Shown: in pieces, positions 9,071 to 17,731 of the stretch
How positions within the stretch are numbered: position 1 is the first letter of the stretch
Layout: every line of letters starts with the position of its first letter
NCBI RefSeq assembly: GCF_008801915.1
Contig: NZ_VZOV01000020.1
Coordinates: 1 to 64,000 of the forward strand
Length of the DNA stretch: 64,000 nt
From: Cupriavidus gilardii
GTDB taxonomy: Bacteria; Pseudomonadota; Gammaproteobacteria; Burkholderiales; Burkholderiaceae
Direction of reading: 5' to 3'
The notes under the pieces: model-generated
Database searches by the model: none
Seen by the model: only the letters and a program-made list of their open reading frames with translations
Told to the model about the DNA's origin: nothing
Program-made: the position numbers and the translations under genes

Positions 9071-10131
9071 CCGATATGTCCGTGATCGACGCGCCCGCCG
9101 ACGCGGCGGCGAAGCCGGCCTCGGCGTCGGCAGCCGGCACGCCGCTGCTGGAGCTGCGCGGCGTCTCCAAGCGCTTCGTCAAGTCGCTCGACGCCGCCGC
9201 CCGCATCGCCAATCTGTTCGGCGCGCATGCGAAGGAAGAAGTGGTGCACGCGGTCGACCATGTCGACCTGGCCATCCGCGCCGGCGAGGTGGTCGGCCTG
9301 GTCGGCGAATCCGGCTGCGGCAAGTCGACGCTGGGCCGGATGGCCGTCGGCCTGCATACGCTGACCGAAGGCACGCGGCTGTGGAAGGGCGAGGACCTGG
9401 AGCAGCTGCCGCCGGAGAAAAAGCGCGAGAAGCAGCTGGCGATCCAGATGATCTTCCAGGATCCGTACGCCTCGCTGAATCCGCGGCTGCGCGTGCTCGA
9501 TATCGTCGGCGAGGCGCCGGTGGTGCACGGCATCGTGCCGGCCTCGGGCCAGAAGGCCTATGTCGAGGAGATGCTGACGCGGGTCGGCATGGACCCGACC
9601 GTGCTGCGGCGCTTTCCGCATCAGTTCTCGGGCGGCCAGCGCGCGCGGATCGGCATCGCGCGGGCGCTGGCGGTCAGGCCGGAGTTCCTGGTCTGCGACG
9701 AATCGGTGGCGGCGCTGGACGTGTCGATCCAGGCCCAGGTGCTGAACCTGTTCATGCGGCTGCGCCAGGAGCTGAACCTCACCTACCTGTTCATCAGCCA
9801 CGACCTCGGCGTGGTCAAGCACATCAGCGACCGCGTGGTGATCATGTACCTGGGCCGCGTGGTCGAATCCGCGCCGACCGAGCAGGTGTTCGCCGCGCCG
9901 AACCATCCGTACACGCAGGCGCTGCTTGCCGAGGCCCCGAAGCTGGAGGTCGGCAAGAAGACCTATGTCGCGATCCAGGGCGAGATCCCGTCGCCGCTGC
10001 ATCCGCCCTCGGGCTGCCACTTCCATCCGCGCTGCCCGCATGCGATGCCGCGTTGCCGGCAGGAGGCGCCCGCGCTGAAGGAGATCGCCCCGGGGCGGAT
10101 GTCGGCCTGCCATCTGAACGACCAGCGTTGA
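9067..10131 (+). CDS. ABC transporter ATP-binding protein, DppF-like
   Basis: 354 aa. It has Walker A GESGCGKST, the signature FSGGQRARIGIARAL, Walker B FLVCDESVAALD and the C-terminal peptide-transporter domain with CHFHPRCPHAMPRC. Residues 1-20 are an Ala-rich linker. About 20 residues (KSLDAAARIANLFGAHAKEE) sit between the first strand and the Walker A region, as in DppF/OppF relatives. It ends the five-gene importer operon and overlaps the DppD-like gene by 4 bp. Confidence 0.94.
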   Translation: MTDMSVIDAPADAAAKPASASAAGTPLLELRGVSKRFVKSLDAAARIANLFGAHAKEEVVHAVDHVDLAIRAGEVVGLVGESGCGKSTLGRMAVGLHTLTEGTRLWKGEDLEQLPPEKKREKQLAIQMIFQDPYASLNPRLRVLDIVGEAPVVHGIVPASGQKAYVEEMLTRVGMDPTVLRRFPHQFSGGQRARIGIARALAVRPEFLVCDESVAALDVSIQAQVLNLFMRLRQELNLTYLFISHDLGVVKHISDRVVIMYLGRVVESAPTEQVFAAPNHPYTQALLAEAPKLEVGKKTYVAIQGEIPSPLHPPSGCHFHPRCPHAMPRCRQEAPALKEIAPGRMSACHLNDQR

Positions 10132-10221
10132 GCGCCTGACGCGGACGACGGGACCACTGGCCGGAGGAGGCGAGCAGGGGACGCAGGGAGGCGGCGGCGC
10201 CTGCGCCGGCTGCCCCTGGAT

Positions 10222-10261
10222 GGAATCCGATCGAATCCGACGGAATCCGATCGAATACAAT
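10222..10261. repeat. 20-bp direct repeat, two units
   Basis: Two adjoining 20-bp units (10222-10241 and 10242-10261) both begin GGAATCCGATCGAAT and differ only in their last few bases. Each is itself made of two similar 10-bp halves. The repeat ends 32 bp before the oxidoreductase start codon and could be an operator or a slippage product. Confidence 0.75.
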
Positions 10262-10293
10262 CGGCCACAAAGACCATCGCCCCCGGAGAACCC

Positions 10294-12393
10294 ATGTCCA
10301 CCCGCATCGTCCGCGCCGCCTGCCCGCACGATTGTCCCGACAGCTGCGCGCTGCTCGTCACCGTCGAGGACGGCCGCGCCGTCAAGGTGGCCGGCGATCC
10401 CGACCATCCGGGCACGCAGGGCGTGCTGTGCACCAAGGTGTCGCGTTATACCGAGCGCACCTATCATCCCGACCGCCTGCTGACCCCGATGAAGCGGATC
10501 GGCCCGAAGGGCAGCGGACAGTTCGCGCCGATCGGCTGGGACGAGGCGCTCGACATCGTCGCGCAGCGGCTCGGCGCAATCGCCGCCCGCGACCCGCAGG
10601 CCATCGTGCCCTACAGCTACGCCGGCACGATGGGGCTGGTGCAGGGCGAAAGCATGGCCGCGCGCTTCTTCCACAAGCTCGGCGCCTCGCTGCTCGACCG
10701 CACCATCTGCGCCAGCGCCGGCGCCACCGCGCTGCGCTACACCTATGGCGCCAGCGTCGGCATGGACATCGAGCATGTCGAGGACGCGAAGCTGATCGTG
10801 ATCTGGGGCGGCAACCCGATCGCCTCGAACCTGCACTTCTGGACCCGCGTGCAGCAGGCCAAGCGCCGCGGCGCGACGCTGGTGGCGATCGATCCGTACC
10901 GCTCGCTGACCGCCGAGAAGTGCCATCGCCATCTCGCGCCGATGCCGGGCACGGACGGGGCGCTGGCGCTGGCCATCATCCATGTGCTGATCCGCGACGA
11001 CCTGCTCGACCACGACTACATCGCGCGGCACACGGTCGGCTTCGACGCGCTGCGCGACCGCGCGGCGCAGTTCTCGCCGGCGCATGCCGCGCAGATCTGC
11101 GGCATCGATGCCGAGGACATCGAATGGCTGGCCGGCCTGTACGGCACGCTGGCAGTGCGCGAGCGGCAACCGGTCGCGATCCGCCTGAACTATGGCATGC
11201 AGCGCGCCCACGGCGGCGGCCAGGCGGTGCGCGCGGTGGCCTGCCTGCCGTCGCTGGTCGGCGCATGGCGCCACGCCGCGGGCGGCTTGCAGCTGTCCAC
11301 TTCGGGCTTTTTCCCGATCGACAATGCGGCGCTGCAGCGCCCGGACCTGCTGCCGAGCTGGCCGAAGCTGCCGCGCACGATCAATATGTCGACGATCGGC
11401 GATGCGCTGCTCGGCGAGGGGCTGCCGGCCGGCACGCCGCCGATCGAGGCGATCGTCGTCTACAACAGCAATCCGGTCGCGGTCGCGCCGCAGTCGGGCA
11501 AGGTCGCGGCGGGCTTCGCGCGCGAGGACCTGTTCACCGTGGTGCTCGAGCACTTCCGCACCGATACCGCCGACTACGCCGACATCATTCTGCCGGCCAC
11601 CACGCAGCTCGAGCACGTCGACGTGCACAAGGCCTACGGCCATACCTACTTCCTCGCCAACAACCAGGCGATCGCACCGCTGGGCCAGGCGCTTCCCAAT
11701 ACCGAGATCTTCCGCCGGCTGGCGCGGCGCATGGGCTTTACCGAGCCGTGCTTCGCCGACAGCGACGAGGACATCGCCGCGCAGGCGATCGCGCGCAGCG
11801 ACCCGCGCGCGGCCGGCATCGACTGGACGACGCTGAAGGAAAGCGGCTGGCAGAAGCTGAAGCTGCCGGCGGCGCCGTTTGCCGAGGGGGGCTTTCCCAG
11901 CCCCACCGGCAAGTGCCAGTTCTACGCGGCCGAGATGGTCAAGGACGGCCTCGATCCGCTGCCGGGCTATGTGGCGCCGTACGAGGCGCCCGCCAGCGCG
12001 CCGGAGCTGGCGGCGCGCTATCCGCTGGCGATGATCTCGCCGCCGGCGCGCAACTTCCTGAACAGCACCTTCGTCAACGTCGACAGCCTGCGCGCGACCG
12101 AGGGCGAGCCGCATCTGGACATCCATCCGGACGACGCCGCCGCGCGCGGCATCGTCGACGGCATGATGGTGCGCGCGTTCAACGACCGCGGCAGCATGCA
12201 GGCGCGCGCCCGCGTCACCGACCGCGCGCGCCAGGGACTGGTGGTCGGGCTGTCGATCTGGTGGAAGAAGCTGGCGCCGGACGGCAAGAACGCCAACGAG
12301 CTGACCAGCCAGCGTCTGACCGACATGGGCCGCGCGCCGGTCTTCTACGACTGCCTGGTGCAGGTGGAGGCCGCCGCGCAGGCGGTGACGTGA
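10294..12393 (+). CDS. molybdopterin-dependent oxidoreductase
   Basis: 699 aa member of the DMSO reductase superfamily. Residues C10, C14, C18 and C46 (CPHDCPDSC ... GVLCTK) form the N-terminal [4Fe-4S] site. The molybdopterin oxidoreductase domain follows (IVIWGGNPIASN, AIDPYRSLTAEKCH), then the C-terminal dinucleotide-binding domain (HPDDAAARGIVDGMMV). There is no twin-arginine signal, so it is probably cytoplasmic. The substrate cannot be read from the sequence. Members of this group are often annotated only as formate-dehydrogenase- or nitrate-reductase-like. It starts at ATG 10294 behind CCCCGGAGA, and its TGA overlaps the next ATG by one base. Confidence 0.92.
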   Translation: MSTRIVRAACPHDCPDSCALLVTVEDGRAVKVAGDPDHPGTQGVLCTKVSRYTERTYHPDRLLTPMKRIGPKGSGQFAPIGWDEALDIVAQRLGAIAARDPQAIVPYSYAGTMGLVQGESMAARFFHKLGASLLDRTICASAGATALRYTYGASVGMDIEHVEDAKLIVIWGGNPIASNLHFWTRVQQAKRRGATLVAIDPYRSLTAEKCHRHLAPMPGTDGALALAIIHVLIRDDLLDHDYIARHTVGFDALRDRAAQFSPAHAAQICGIDAEDIEWLAGLYGTLAVRERQPVAIRLNYGMQRAHGGGQAVRAVACLPSLVGAWRHAAGGLQLSTSGFFPIDNAALQRPDLLPSWPKLPRTINMSTIGDALLGEGLPAGTPPIEAIVVYNSNPVAVAPQSGKVAAGFAREDLFTVVLEHFRTDTADYADIILPATTQLEHVDVHKAYGHTYFLANNQAIAPLGQALPNTEIFRRLARRMGFTEPCFADSDEDIAAQAIARSDPRAAGIDWTTLKESGWQKLKLPAAPFAEGGFPSPTGKCQFYAAEMVKDGLDPLPGYVAPYEAPASAPELAARYPLAMISPPARNFLNSTFVNVDSLRATEGEPHLDIHPDDAAARGIVDGMMVRAFNDRGSMQARARVTDRARQGLVVGLSIWWKKLAPDGKNANELTSQRLTDMGRAPVFYDCLVQVEAAAQAVT

Positions 12394-13694
12394 TGGCACG
12401 GCGGCCGGCTCGCGTCCGCGTGGCGGCCGCGCTGGCCGCTGTTGCGCTGGGCGCGCTGCTGGCCGGCTGCGAGGCCGTCGGCTACTACGCGCAGTCGATC
12501 AGCGGCCATCTGGGCGTGATGGCCCAGGCCACGCCGCTGTCCGACGCGATCGCCTACGCCAACGGCAGCAACGACAAGCGGCTGGCCGACCGGCTCGCGC
12601 TGGCCGGGCGCATGCGCGACTTTGCCTCGCGCGAACTGGCGCTGCCGGACAACGGCAGCTACCGGCACTACGCCAATCTGCATCGTCCCTATGTGGTGTG
12701 GAGCGTGTTCGCCACGCCCGAGCTGTCGATGGAGCTGCACAAGTGGTGCTTCCTGGTGGTCGGCTGCATCAACTACCGCGGCTACTACGCGATCGAGGAC
12801 GCGCACCGCTATGCCGCGGGGCTGCGCAGCCAGGGGCTGGAGACCTATGTGGCGGGCGTGCCCGCCTATTCGACGCTGGGCTATTTCGACGATCCGTTGC
12901 TGAACACCTTCGTCTATCTGCCCGAGGGCGAGCTGGCGCGGATGATCTTCCACGAGCTCGCGCACCAGGTGGTCTACGTGCGCAACGACACCACCTTCAA
13001 CGAGTCGTTTGCCTCCGCGGTGGAGATCGCCGGCGTCGAACGCTGGCTGGCGCGCGAGGCTTCGGCCGACGCGCGCGCGAGCTATCGCCAGTACGATGGG
13101 CGCCGCCGGCAGTTCCGCGCGATGCTGCTGCAGACGCGCGCCGAACTCGACGCGCTGTACCGCAAGCCGATCGACGACGAGGCCAAGCGGGCCGGCAAGG
13201 CGGCGATCTTCGCCGCGCTGCGCCAGCGCTATGCGGCGCTGAAGGAATCGTGGGGCGGCTACAGCGGCTACGACCGCTGGTTCTCGCAGCCGCTGACCAA
13301 TGCCCACCTGGCCGCGGTGGCCACCTATCAGCAATGGGTGCCGGCGTTCCTGGCGCTGCTCGAGCAATGCGGCGGCGACTGGAAGGCCTTCTATGCCGAG
13401 GCCGCACGCATCGGCAAGCTCAAGCCCGAGCAGCGCAACGCGCGGCTGCGCGCGCTGGCGCCGAACGAGCCGACGACCGCGGCGGCGACCGTGAACGCCG
13501 CCACCGGCAACACTGCGGTACACAACGCTGCGGTACACCACGCTGCGGCGGGCAACGCTGCGGTGGACAGCGCTGTGGCCGGAAATGCCGCGGTGGACAA
13601 TGCTGCAACCGGCAATGCTGCAACCGGCAATGCTGCGACGGCCCACGGTGCGGCAGGCAACGGTGCAACGATCGCCGAACCCGGCGGATCCTAG
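12393..13694 (+). CDS. predicted aminopeptidase lipoprotein (COG4324 type) with pentapeptide-repeat tail
   Basis: 433 aa. The N-terminus has a signal with lipobox LLAGC. The central region matches bacterial predicted aminopeptidases of the COG4324 type. The zinc motif HELAH (H187, E188, H191) is followed by TTFNESFASAVE, which would supply the third ligand Glu. From about residue 367 to 426 the protein becomes a repeat of five-residue units such as GNAAV and GNAAT, and it ends IAEPGGS. The ATG overlaps the stop codon of the oxidoreductase (TGATG), so the two are probably translated together, although no functional link is known. Confidence 0.88.
   Translation: MARRPARVRVAAALAAVALGALLAGCEAVGYYAQSISGHLGVMAQATPLSDAIAYANGSNDKRLADRLALAGRMRDFASRELALPDNGSYRHYANLHRPYVVWSVFATPELSMELHKWCFLVVGCINYRGYYAIEDAHRYAAGLRSQGLETYVAGVPAYSTLGYFDDPLLNTFVYLPEGELARMIFHELAHQVVYVRNDTTFNESFASAVEIAGVERWLAREASADARASYRQYDGRRRQFRAMLLQTRAELDALYRKPIDDEAKRAGKAAIFAALRQRYAALKESWGGYSGYDRWFSQPLTNAHLAAVATYQQWVPAFLALLEQCGGDWKAFYAEAARIGKLKPEQRNARLRALAPNEPTTAAATVNAATGNTAVHNAAVHHAAAGNAAVDSAVAGNAAVDNAATGNAATGNAATAHGAAGNGATIAEPGGS
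13491..13670 (+). repeat. 15-bp tandem repeat encoding a pentapeptide tail, 12 units
   Basis: Twelve in-frame 15-bp units run from 13491 to 13670 inside the aminopeptidase gene. They read VNAAT, GNTAV, HNAAV, HHAAA, GNAAV, DSAVA, GNAAV, DNAAT, GNAAT, GNAAT, AHGAA and GNGAT. The period keeps the frame, so copy number can change without breaking the gene. The units do not fit the A(D/N)LXX consensus of classical pentapeptide-repeat proteins. Confidence 0.92.
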
Positions 13695-13842
13695 GGTATT
13701 CCCGCGCCGGCGCGCGCACCGACGGCACGGTCGGCCGCCGTTACACTGGCAGCGGTCCAGAGGACTTCATCTAACGTGTTGTCCTGGTGTTGTCTTAAGG
13801 GTGCCCGCCGTTTAGCATCGCCGTTTAGCGTTGCAAAAAATC

Positions 13843-13854
13843 GAACGATCATTC
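13843..13854. promoter_or_regulatory. possible TetR-type operator upstream of fadD
   Basis: GAACGATCATTC is a near-perfect inverted repeat (one mismatch) 20 bp before the fadD start codon. TetR-family fatty-acid regulators often bind such sites, but no regulator gene is adjacent. The assignment is tentative. Confidence 0.3.
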
Positions 13855-13873
13855 AGAAACCAGGAGACGGCAT

Positions 13874-15556
13874 ATGGAAAAGCAGTGGCTGAAACACTAT
13901 CCGGCAGGCGTCCCCGCCGAGATCGACGCCACCCAGTACCGGTCGCTTGCCCAACTGCTGGAGGAATCCTTTCGGGACTACGCGGACCGGCGCGCCTTCG
14001 TCTGCATGGACAAGGCGATCACCTATGCCGAGCTGGACCGGCTGTCCGGCCACTTCGCCGCCTGGCTGCAGTCGCGCGGGCTGAAGCCCGGCGCACGCGT
14101 CGCGATCATGATGCCCAACGTGCTGCAATATCCGGTGGTGCTGGCCGGCGTGCTGCGCGCGGGCATGGTGGTGGTCAACGTCAATCCGCTGTACACGCCG
14201 CGCGAGCTCGAGCACCAGCTCAAGGACAGCGGCGCCGAGGCGATCGTGATCCTGGAGAACTTCGCCGCCACGCTGCAGCAGGTGCTGTCCGCCACGCCGG
14301 TCAAGCACGTGGTGGTGGCCAGCATGGGCGACATGCTCGGCGGGCTCAAGGGCGCGGTGGTCAACTTCGTCGTGCGCAACGTCAAGAAGATGGTGCCCGC
14401 GTGGGAGCTGCCGAACTGCGTGCGCTTCCCCACGGCGCTGGCCGAGGGCAGCCGGCTGCAGCGCAAGCCGGTCGATACCGGCCCGGACGACATCGCCTTC
14501 CTGCAATACACCGGCGGCACCACCGGCGTGTCCAAGGGCGCGGTGCTGCTGCACCGGAACGTCGTCGCCAACGTGCTGCAGTCGCAGGCCTGGATGCAGC
14601 CGGCGCTGGCCAAGGGCGCGCCGATCGACCAGGTGGTGACGATCACCGCGCTGCCGCTGTACCACATCTTCGCGCTGACGGTCTGCGCGTTGCTGGGCAT
14701 GCGCAGCGGCGGCCTGAGCGTGCTGATTCCGAATCCGCGCGACATCCCGGGCTTCATCAAGGAACTGCAGAAGTACCGCTTCCACATGTTCCCGGCGGTC
14801 AACACGCTGTACAACGCGCTGATCAACCATCCGGACATCGACAAGGTCGACTTCTCGGGGCTGCGCGTGGCCAACGGCGGCGGCATGGCGGTGCAGGAGG
14901 CGGTGGCCAAGAAATGGCTGGCCAAGACCGGCTGCCCGATCATCGAAGGCTATGGCCTGTCCGAGACCTCGCCGTCGGCGACGTGCAATCCGACCGACAG
15001 CGACGCGTTCTCGGGCACCATCGGCCTGCCGCTGCCTTCGACGGAAATCGCCATCCGCGACGACGACGGCCGCGACGTGCCGCTGGGCCAGCCGGGCGAG
15101 ATCTGCATCCGCGGGCCGCAGGTGATGGCCGGCTACTGGAACCGGCCGGACGAGACCGCCAAGGTCATGACGCCGGACGGCTTCTTCAAGACCGGCGACA
15201 TCGGCATCATCGACGAGCGCGGCTATACCCGCATCGTCGACCGCAAGAAGGACATGATCCTGGTGTCGGGCTTCAACGTGTACCCGAACGAGATCGAGGG
15301 CGTGGTCGCGGAGTGCCCGGGCGTGCTGGAGGTCGCGGCGGTCGGCGTGCCGGACCAGCACTCGGGCGAGGTGGTCAAGCTGTTCGTCGTCAGGAAGGAC
15401 CCGGCGCTGACCGAGCAGGACGTGATCGCGTTCTGCAAGGACCGGCTGACGGGCTACAAGCGGCCGAAGTACGTCGAGTTCCGCACCGAGCTGCCGAAGA
15501 CCAACGTCGGCAAGATCCTGCGCCGCGAGCTGCGCGATTCGCGCAAGGCCGCCTGA
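13874..15556 (+). CDS. fadD: long-chain fatty acid-CoA ligase
   Basis: 560 aa AMP-forming ligase that activates long-chain fatty acids to acyl-CoA for beta-oxidation or lipid synthesis. The N-terminus (WLKHYPAGVPAEID) and the stretch MRAGMVVVNVNPLYTPRELEHQL-like region follow E. coli FadD closely. The AMP-binding motif YTGGTTGVSKG is at residues 212-222. Later motifs are EGYGLSETSP, the hinge GDIGIIDERGYTRIVDRKKD and the catalytic-lysine region KTNVGKILRRELR near the C-terminus. ATG 13874 follows CAGGAG. The gene is alone on the plus strand, converges on the minus-strand lipoprotein gene, and may be controlled by the inverted repeat at 13843. Confidence 0.95.
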   Translation: MEKQWLKHYPAGVPAEIDATQYRSLAQLLEESFRDYADRRAFVCMDKAITYAELDRLSGHFAAWLQSRGLKPGARVAIMMPNVLQYPVVLAGVLRAGMVVVNVNPLYTPRELEHQLKDSGAEAIVILENFAATLQQVLSATPVKHVVVASMGDMLGGLKGAVVNFVVRNVKKMVPAWELPNCVRFPTALAEGSRLQRKPVDTGPDDIAFLQYTGGTTGVSKGAVLLHRNVVANVLQSQAWMQPALAKGAPIDQVVTITALPLYHIFALTVCALLGMRSGGLSVLIPNPRDIPGFIKELQKYRFHMFPAVNTLYNALINHPDIDKVDFSGLRVANGGGMAVQEAVAKKWLAKTGCPIIEGYGLSETSPSATCNPTDSDAFSGTIGLPLPSTEIAIRDDDGRDVPLGQPGEICIRGPQVMAGYWNRPDETAKVMTPDGFFKTGDIGIIDERGYTRIVDRKKDMILVSGFNVYPNEIEGVVAECPGVLEVAAVGVPDQHSGEVVKLFVVRKDPALTEQDVIAFCKDRLTGYKRPKYVEFRTELPKTNVGKILRRELRDSRKAA

Positions 15557-15565
15557 TCGCCGCCA

Positions 15566-15588
15566 CGGCGCCGACGATGACGGCGCCG
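15566..15588. terminator. hairpin between convergent fadD and lipoprotein genes
   Basis: CGGCGCCG (15566-15573) and CGGCGCCG (15581-15588) are complementary arms around ACGATGA. It lies 9 bp after the fadD stop codon and just beyond the end of the convergent gene. There is no T run, so termination is likely but not certain. Confidence 0.5.
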
Positions 15589-15590
15589 GC

Positions 15591-16109
15591 TCAGCACTCG
15601 TTGGACGGCGCCAGCCCCGGCTCGCGCCGTCCGTCCGCGTAGACCACGCGCACGCAGCTGCCGACATCGAGCCTTGGCGCCGCCGGGCCGTTGACCGTCG
15701 CGGCGGTGCCGTCGTTCAGCTTGATCTCGTAGGCAAAGATGTCGACCTGCTGCACCGGCGCGCGATTCAGCAGCCGGCCCAGGTCGAACGCCAGCCCGAC
15801 CCCCACGCCGCCGCCGCTCCAGCCGCCCCCGCTGGCGGCGCCGACCCCGACCCCATAGCCCGAATAGCCGCGCGCCTGTTCGACGTCGACCCGCGTGACG
15901 AAGCGCTTCTCGGCGATCCGCCCCAGCTTGACCGTGGCGTTGACCGGCGTGATCTGCGGCGCGGGGGGGACGCCCGGCGAGCTGGCGCAGGCGCCGGCGA
16001 GGACGGCGACGGCGGTGGCCATGGCGGCCACCGAGGCGGCCCGCGCCGGCAGGCCCAGGACACGCAATGCTTGCGGTTGGGGCCGCTGTTGCAACGGTAG
16101 GGGTTTCAT
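15591..16109 (-). CDS. glycine-rich outer-membrane lipoprotein, hypothetical
   Basis: 172 aa, function not recognised. A long basic N-terminus leads to a hydrophobic stretch and the lipobox LAGAC (Cys about residue 41). The mature part has a Gly-rich segment (GYSGYGVGVGAASGGGWSGG) that may be a glycine zipper or a flexible membrane-inserting loop, followed by a small beta-rich domain (VQQVDIFAYEIKLNDG). This layout recalls SlyB/17-kDa antigen-like lipoproteins, but the match is weak. Its ATG overlaps the stop codon of the MarR gene by ATGA, so it is probably coupled to that regulator. Confidence 0.75.
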   Translation of the reverse strand: MKPLPLQQRPQPQALRVLGLPARAASVAAMATAVAVLAGACASSPGVPPAPQITPVNATVKLGRIAEKRFVTRVDVEQARGYSGYGVGVGAASGGGWSGGGVGVGLAFDLGRLLNRAPVQQVDIFAYEIKLNDGTAATVNGPAAPRLDVGSCVRVVYADGRREPGLAPSNEC

Positions 16110-16609
16110 GCGGACACCAGAGTCGATTTGAGACGGCCCAGCAGCTTGAACAGCGCGCGCCGCTCGGTTTCGGCGAGCCCTTCGAACAACTGCTCGACCC
16201 ATTGCTCGTGCGCGCGCGCCATGCGCGTGAAAGCCGCGCGGCCGGCCGGTGTCAGCCGGATCAGATAGGCGCGCCGGTCGTTGGCGAGCGGCTCGCGCGA
16301 AACCAGCCCTTCCTGCTGCAGCTGATCGGTGATGCCGGTCACGTTGCCGCCGGTCACCATCATGCGGCGCGACAGTTCGCCCATCTTCAGGCCCTCGGGA
16401 TGGCGCTCGAGCTGCGCCATCAGGTCGAAGCGCGGCAGCGTGCAGCCGAACGACTCGCGCAGCCGGCTGCGGATATCGGCCTCGACCAGGTTGGTGCAGG
16501 TCAGCAGCCGCAACCACAGGCGCAGCGCCTCGTGGCTGGCGTCATCGGCGCGGGTTTCGAGATCGACTGGCGCCGCGTTGGGCGCGGCGTCGGCGGCGGA
16601 GGTCGGCAT
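16106..16609 (-). CDS. MarR family transcriptional regulator
   Basis: 167 aa. After a 20-residue Ala/Pro-rich start come a helical dimerisation region (LWLRLLTCTNLVEADIRSRL) and a winged helix-turn-helix (MGELSRRMMVTGGNVTGITDQL with wing NDRRAYLIRLTPAGR). It should bind DNA as a dimer and is usually released by small phenolic or aromatic ligands in this family. The start is ATG 16609; an upstream GTG/TTG extension to 16690 is unlikely. It is followed by the lipoprotein gene (ATGA overlap) and preceded, 102 bp away on the same strand, by the Bug-type binding protein. Confidence 0.9.
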   Translation of the reverse strand: MPTSAADAAPNAAPVDLETRADDASHEALRLWLRLLTCTNLVEADIRSRLRESFGCTLPRFDLMAQLERHPEGLKMGELSRRMMVTGGNVTGITDQLQQEGLVSREPLANDRRAYLIRLTPAGRAAFTRMARAHEQWVEQLFEGLAETERRALFKLLGRLKSTLVSA

Positions 16610-16711
16610 TGCAGGCGGGCATCGGGAAATGGTTGACGCCTGAAGTATATGCGTTCGGCCGGCCGCCAGGCTCGCCGCGGCAGCCGGCACGGCGCAGCGC
16701 AGGAGGGGCGA

Positions 16712-17731
16712 TCAGTCGACCTTGGCGCCCGAGTCCTTGACCACCTTGGCCCATTTGGCGGTTTCCGCGCGGATATGCTGCGCGAACTGCTCCGGCGTAT
16801 TGCCGACCGGCTCGGCGCCCTGGGCCTGCAGCTTTTCGCGGATCGCCGGCGTGCCCAGCGCCTTGGCGACTTCCTGCTGGATGCGCGACACGATCGCGGG
16901 CGGCGTGCCGGCCGGCGCCAGCAGGCCGAACCACGAGCTGGCCTCGTAGTTGGGCAGCTTCGCGGCCTGCGCGATGGTCGGCAGGTCCGGCAGCGCCGGC
17001 GACGGCCTGGCGCTCGTTACCGCCAGCGCCTTCAGCTTGCCGGCCTTGATCAGCGACATCGACGACGGCAGGTTGTCGAACATCACCTGCATGGTGCCGC
17101 CGGCCAGATCGGTCAGGGCCGGGCCGCTGCCCTTGTACGGGAAGTGGACCATGAAGGTCCGGGTCTGCGTCTTGAACAGTTCGCCGGCCAGGTGGATCGA
17201 GGTGCCGTTGCCGCTCGAGGCCATGTTCAGCTTGCCGGGATTGGCGCGCGCGTACGCGATCAGGTCGTTGACGCTGTTGATCCTGTTCTGCTGCGCGAAC
17301 GCCGGGTTCAACACGAGCACGTTGGGCACCGCGGCGACCAGCGTGATCGGTGCGAAGTCCTTGATCGGGTCGTACGGCAGCTTGCCGTACAGCGACTGGT
17401 TGATGCCATGCGTACCGACCGTGCCCATCAGCAGCGTATAGCCGTCGGGCTCGGCCTTCGACACGATCTCCGCGCCGATATTGCCGCCCGCGCCGGGACG
17501 GTTGTCGACCACCACGCTCCAGCCCGGCAGCTTCGACAGCTCGGCGGCGACCGCGCGCGCCAGGATGTCGGTGGTGCCGCCGGGGGCGAAGGGTACGACC
17601 ATGCGGATCGGCTTGGCGGGGTAGCTGCCGGGATCGGCGGCGTGCGCGGGAATCTGCCATGCCGTCGCGGCGAGCCCGCTCAGGGTAGCGGCCAGGGTCA
17701 GGCGCAGCGCGCGGCGGCGGGTTGCTTGCAT
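16712..17731 (-). CDS. Bug family (TctC) tripartite tricarboxylate transporter binding protein
   Basis: 339 aa periplasmic solute-binding protein. It has a signal peptide ([20 protein letters not shown], cleavage near AHA|AD) and the typical Bug motifs [16 protein letters not shown] (residues about 37-52), [22 protein letters not shown] and the ATP-independent ligand loop near MFDNLPSS. Bug proteins bind carboxylates or aromatic acids with the side chain facing the loops. No TctA/TctB membrane genes are nearby; such orphan binding proteins are very common in Burkholderiales. ATG 17731 is preceded by GAGGAG. The neighbouring MarR gene may respond to the same kind of ligand. Confidence 0.93.
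   Translation of the reverse strand: MQATRRRALRLTLAATLSGLAATAWQIPAHAADPGSYPAKPIRMVVPFAPGGTTDILARAVAAELSKLPGWSVVVDNRPGAGGNIGAEIVSKAEPDGYTLLMGTVGTHGINQSLYGKLPYDPIKDFAPITLVAAVPNVLVLNPAFAQQNRINSVNDLIAYARANPGKLNMASSGNGTSIHLAGELFKTQTRTFMVHFPYKGSGPALTDLAGGTMQVMFDNLPSSMSLIKAGKLKALAVTSARPSPALPDLPTIAQAAKLPNYEASSWFGLLAPAGTPPAIVSRIQQEVAKALGTPAIREKLQAQGAEPVGNTPEQFAQHIRAETAKWAKVVKDSGAKVD

Noticed and set aside
8836..12399. Minus-strand open frame of 1187 codons
   Set aside because: It is antisense to the clear ATPase and oxidoreductase genes, has an Arg/Ala/His-rich composition, and shows no family motifs.
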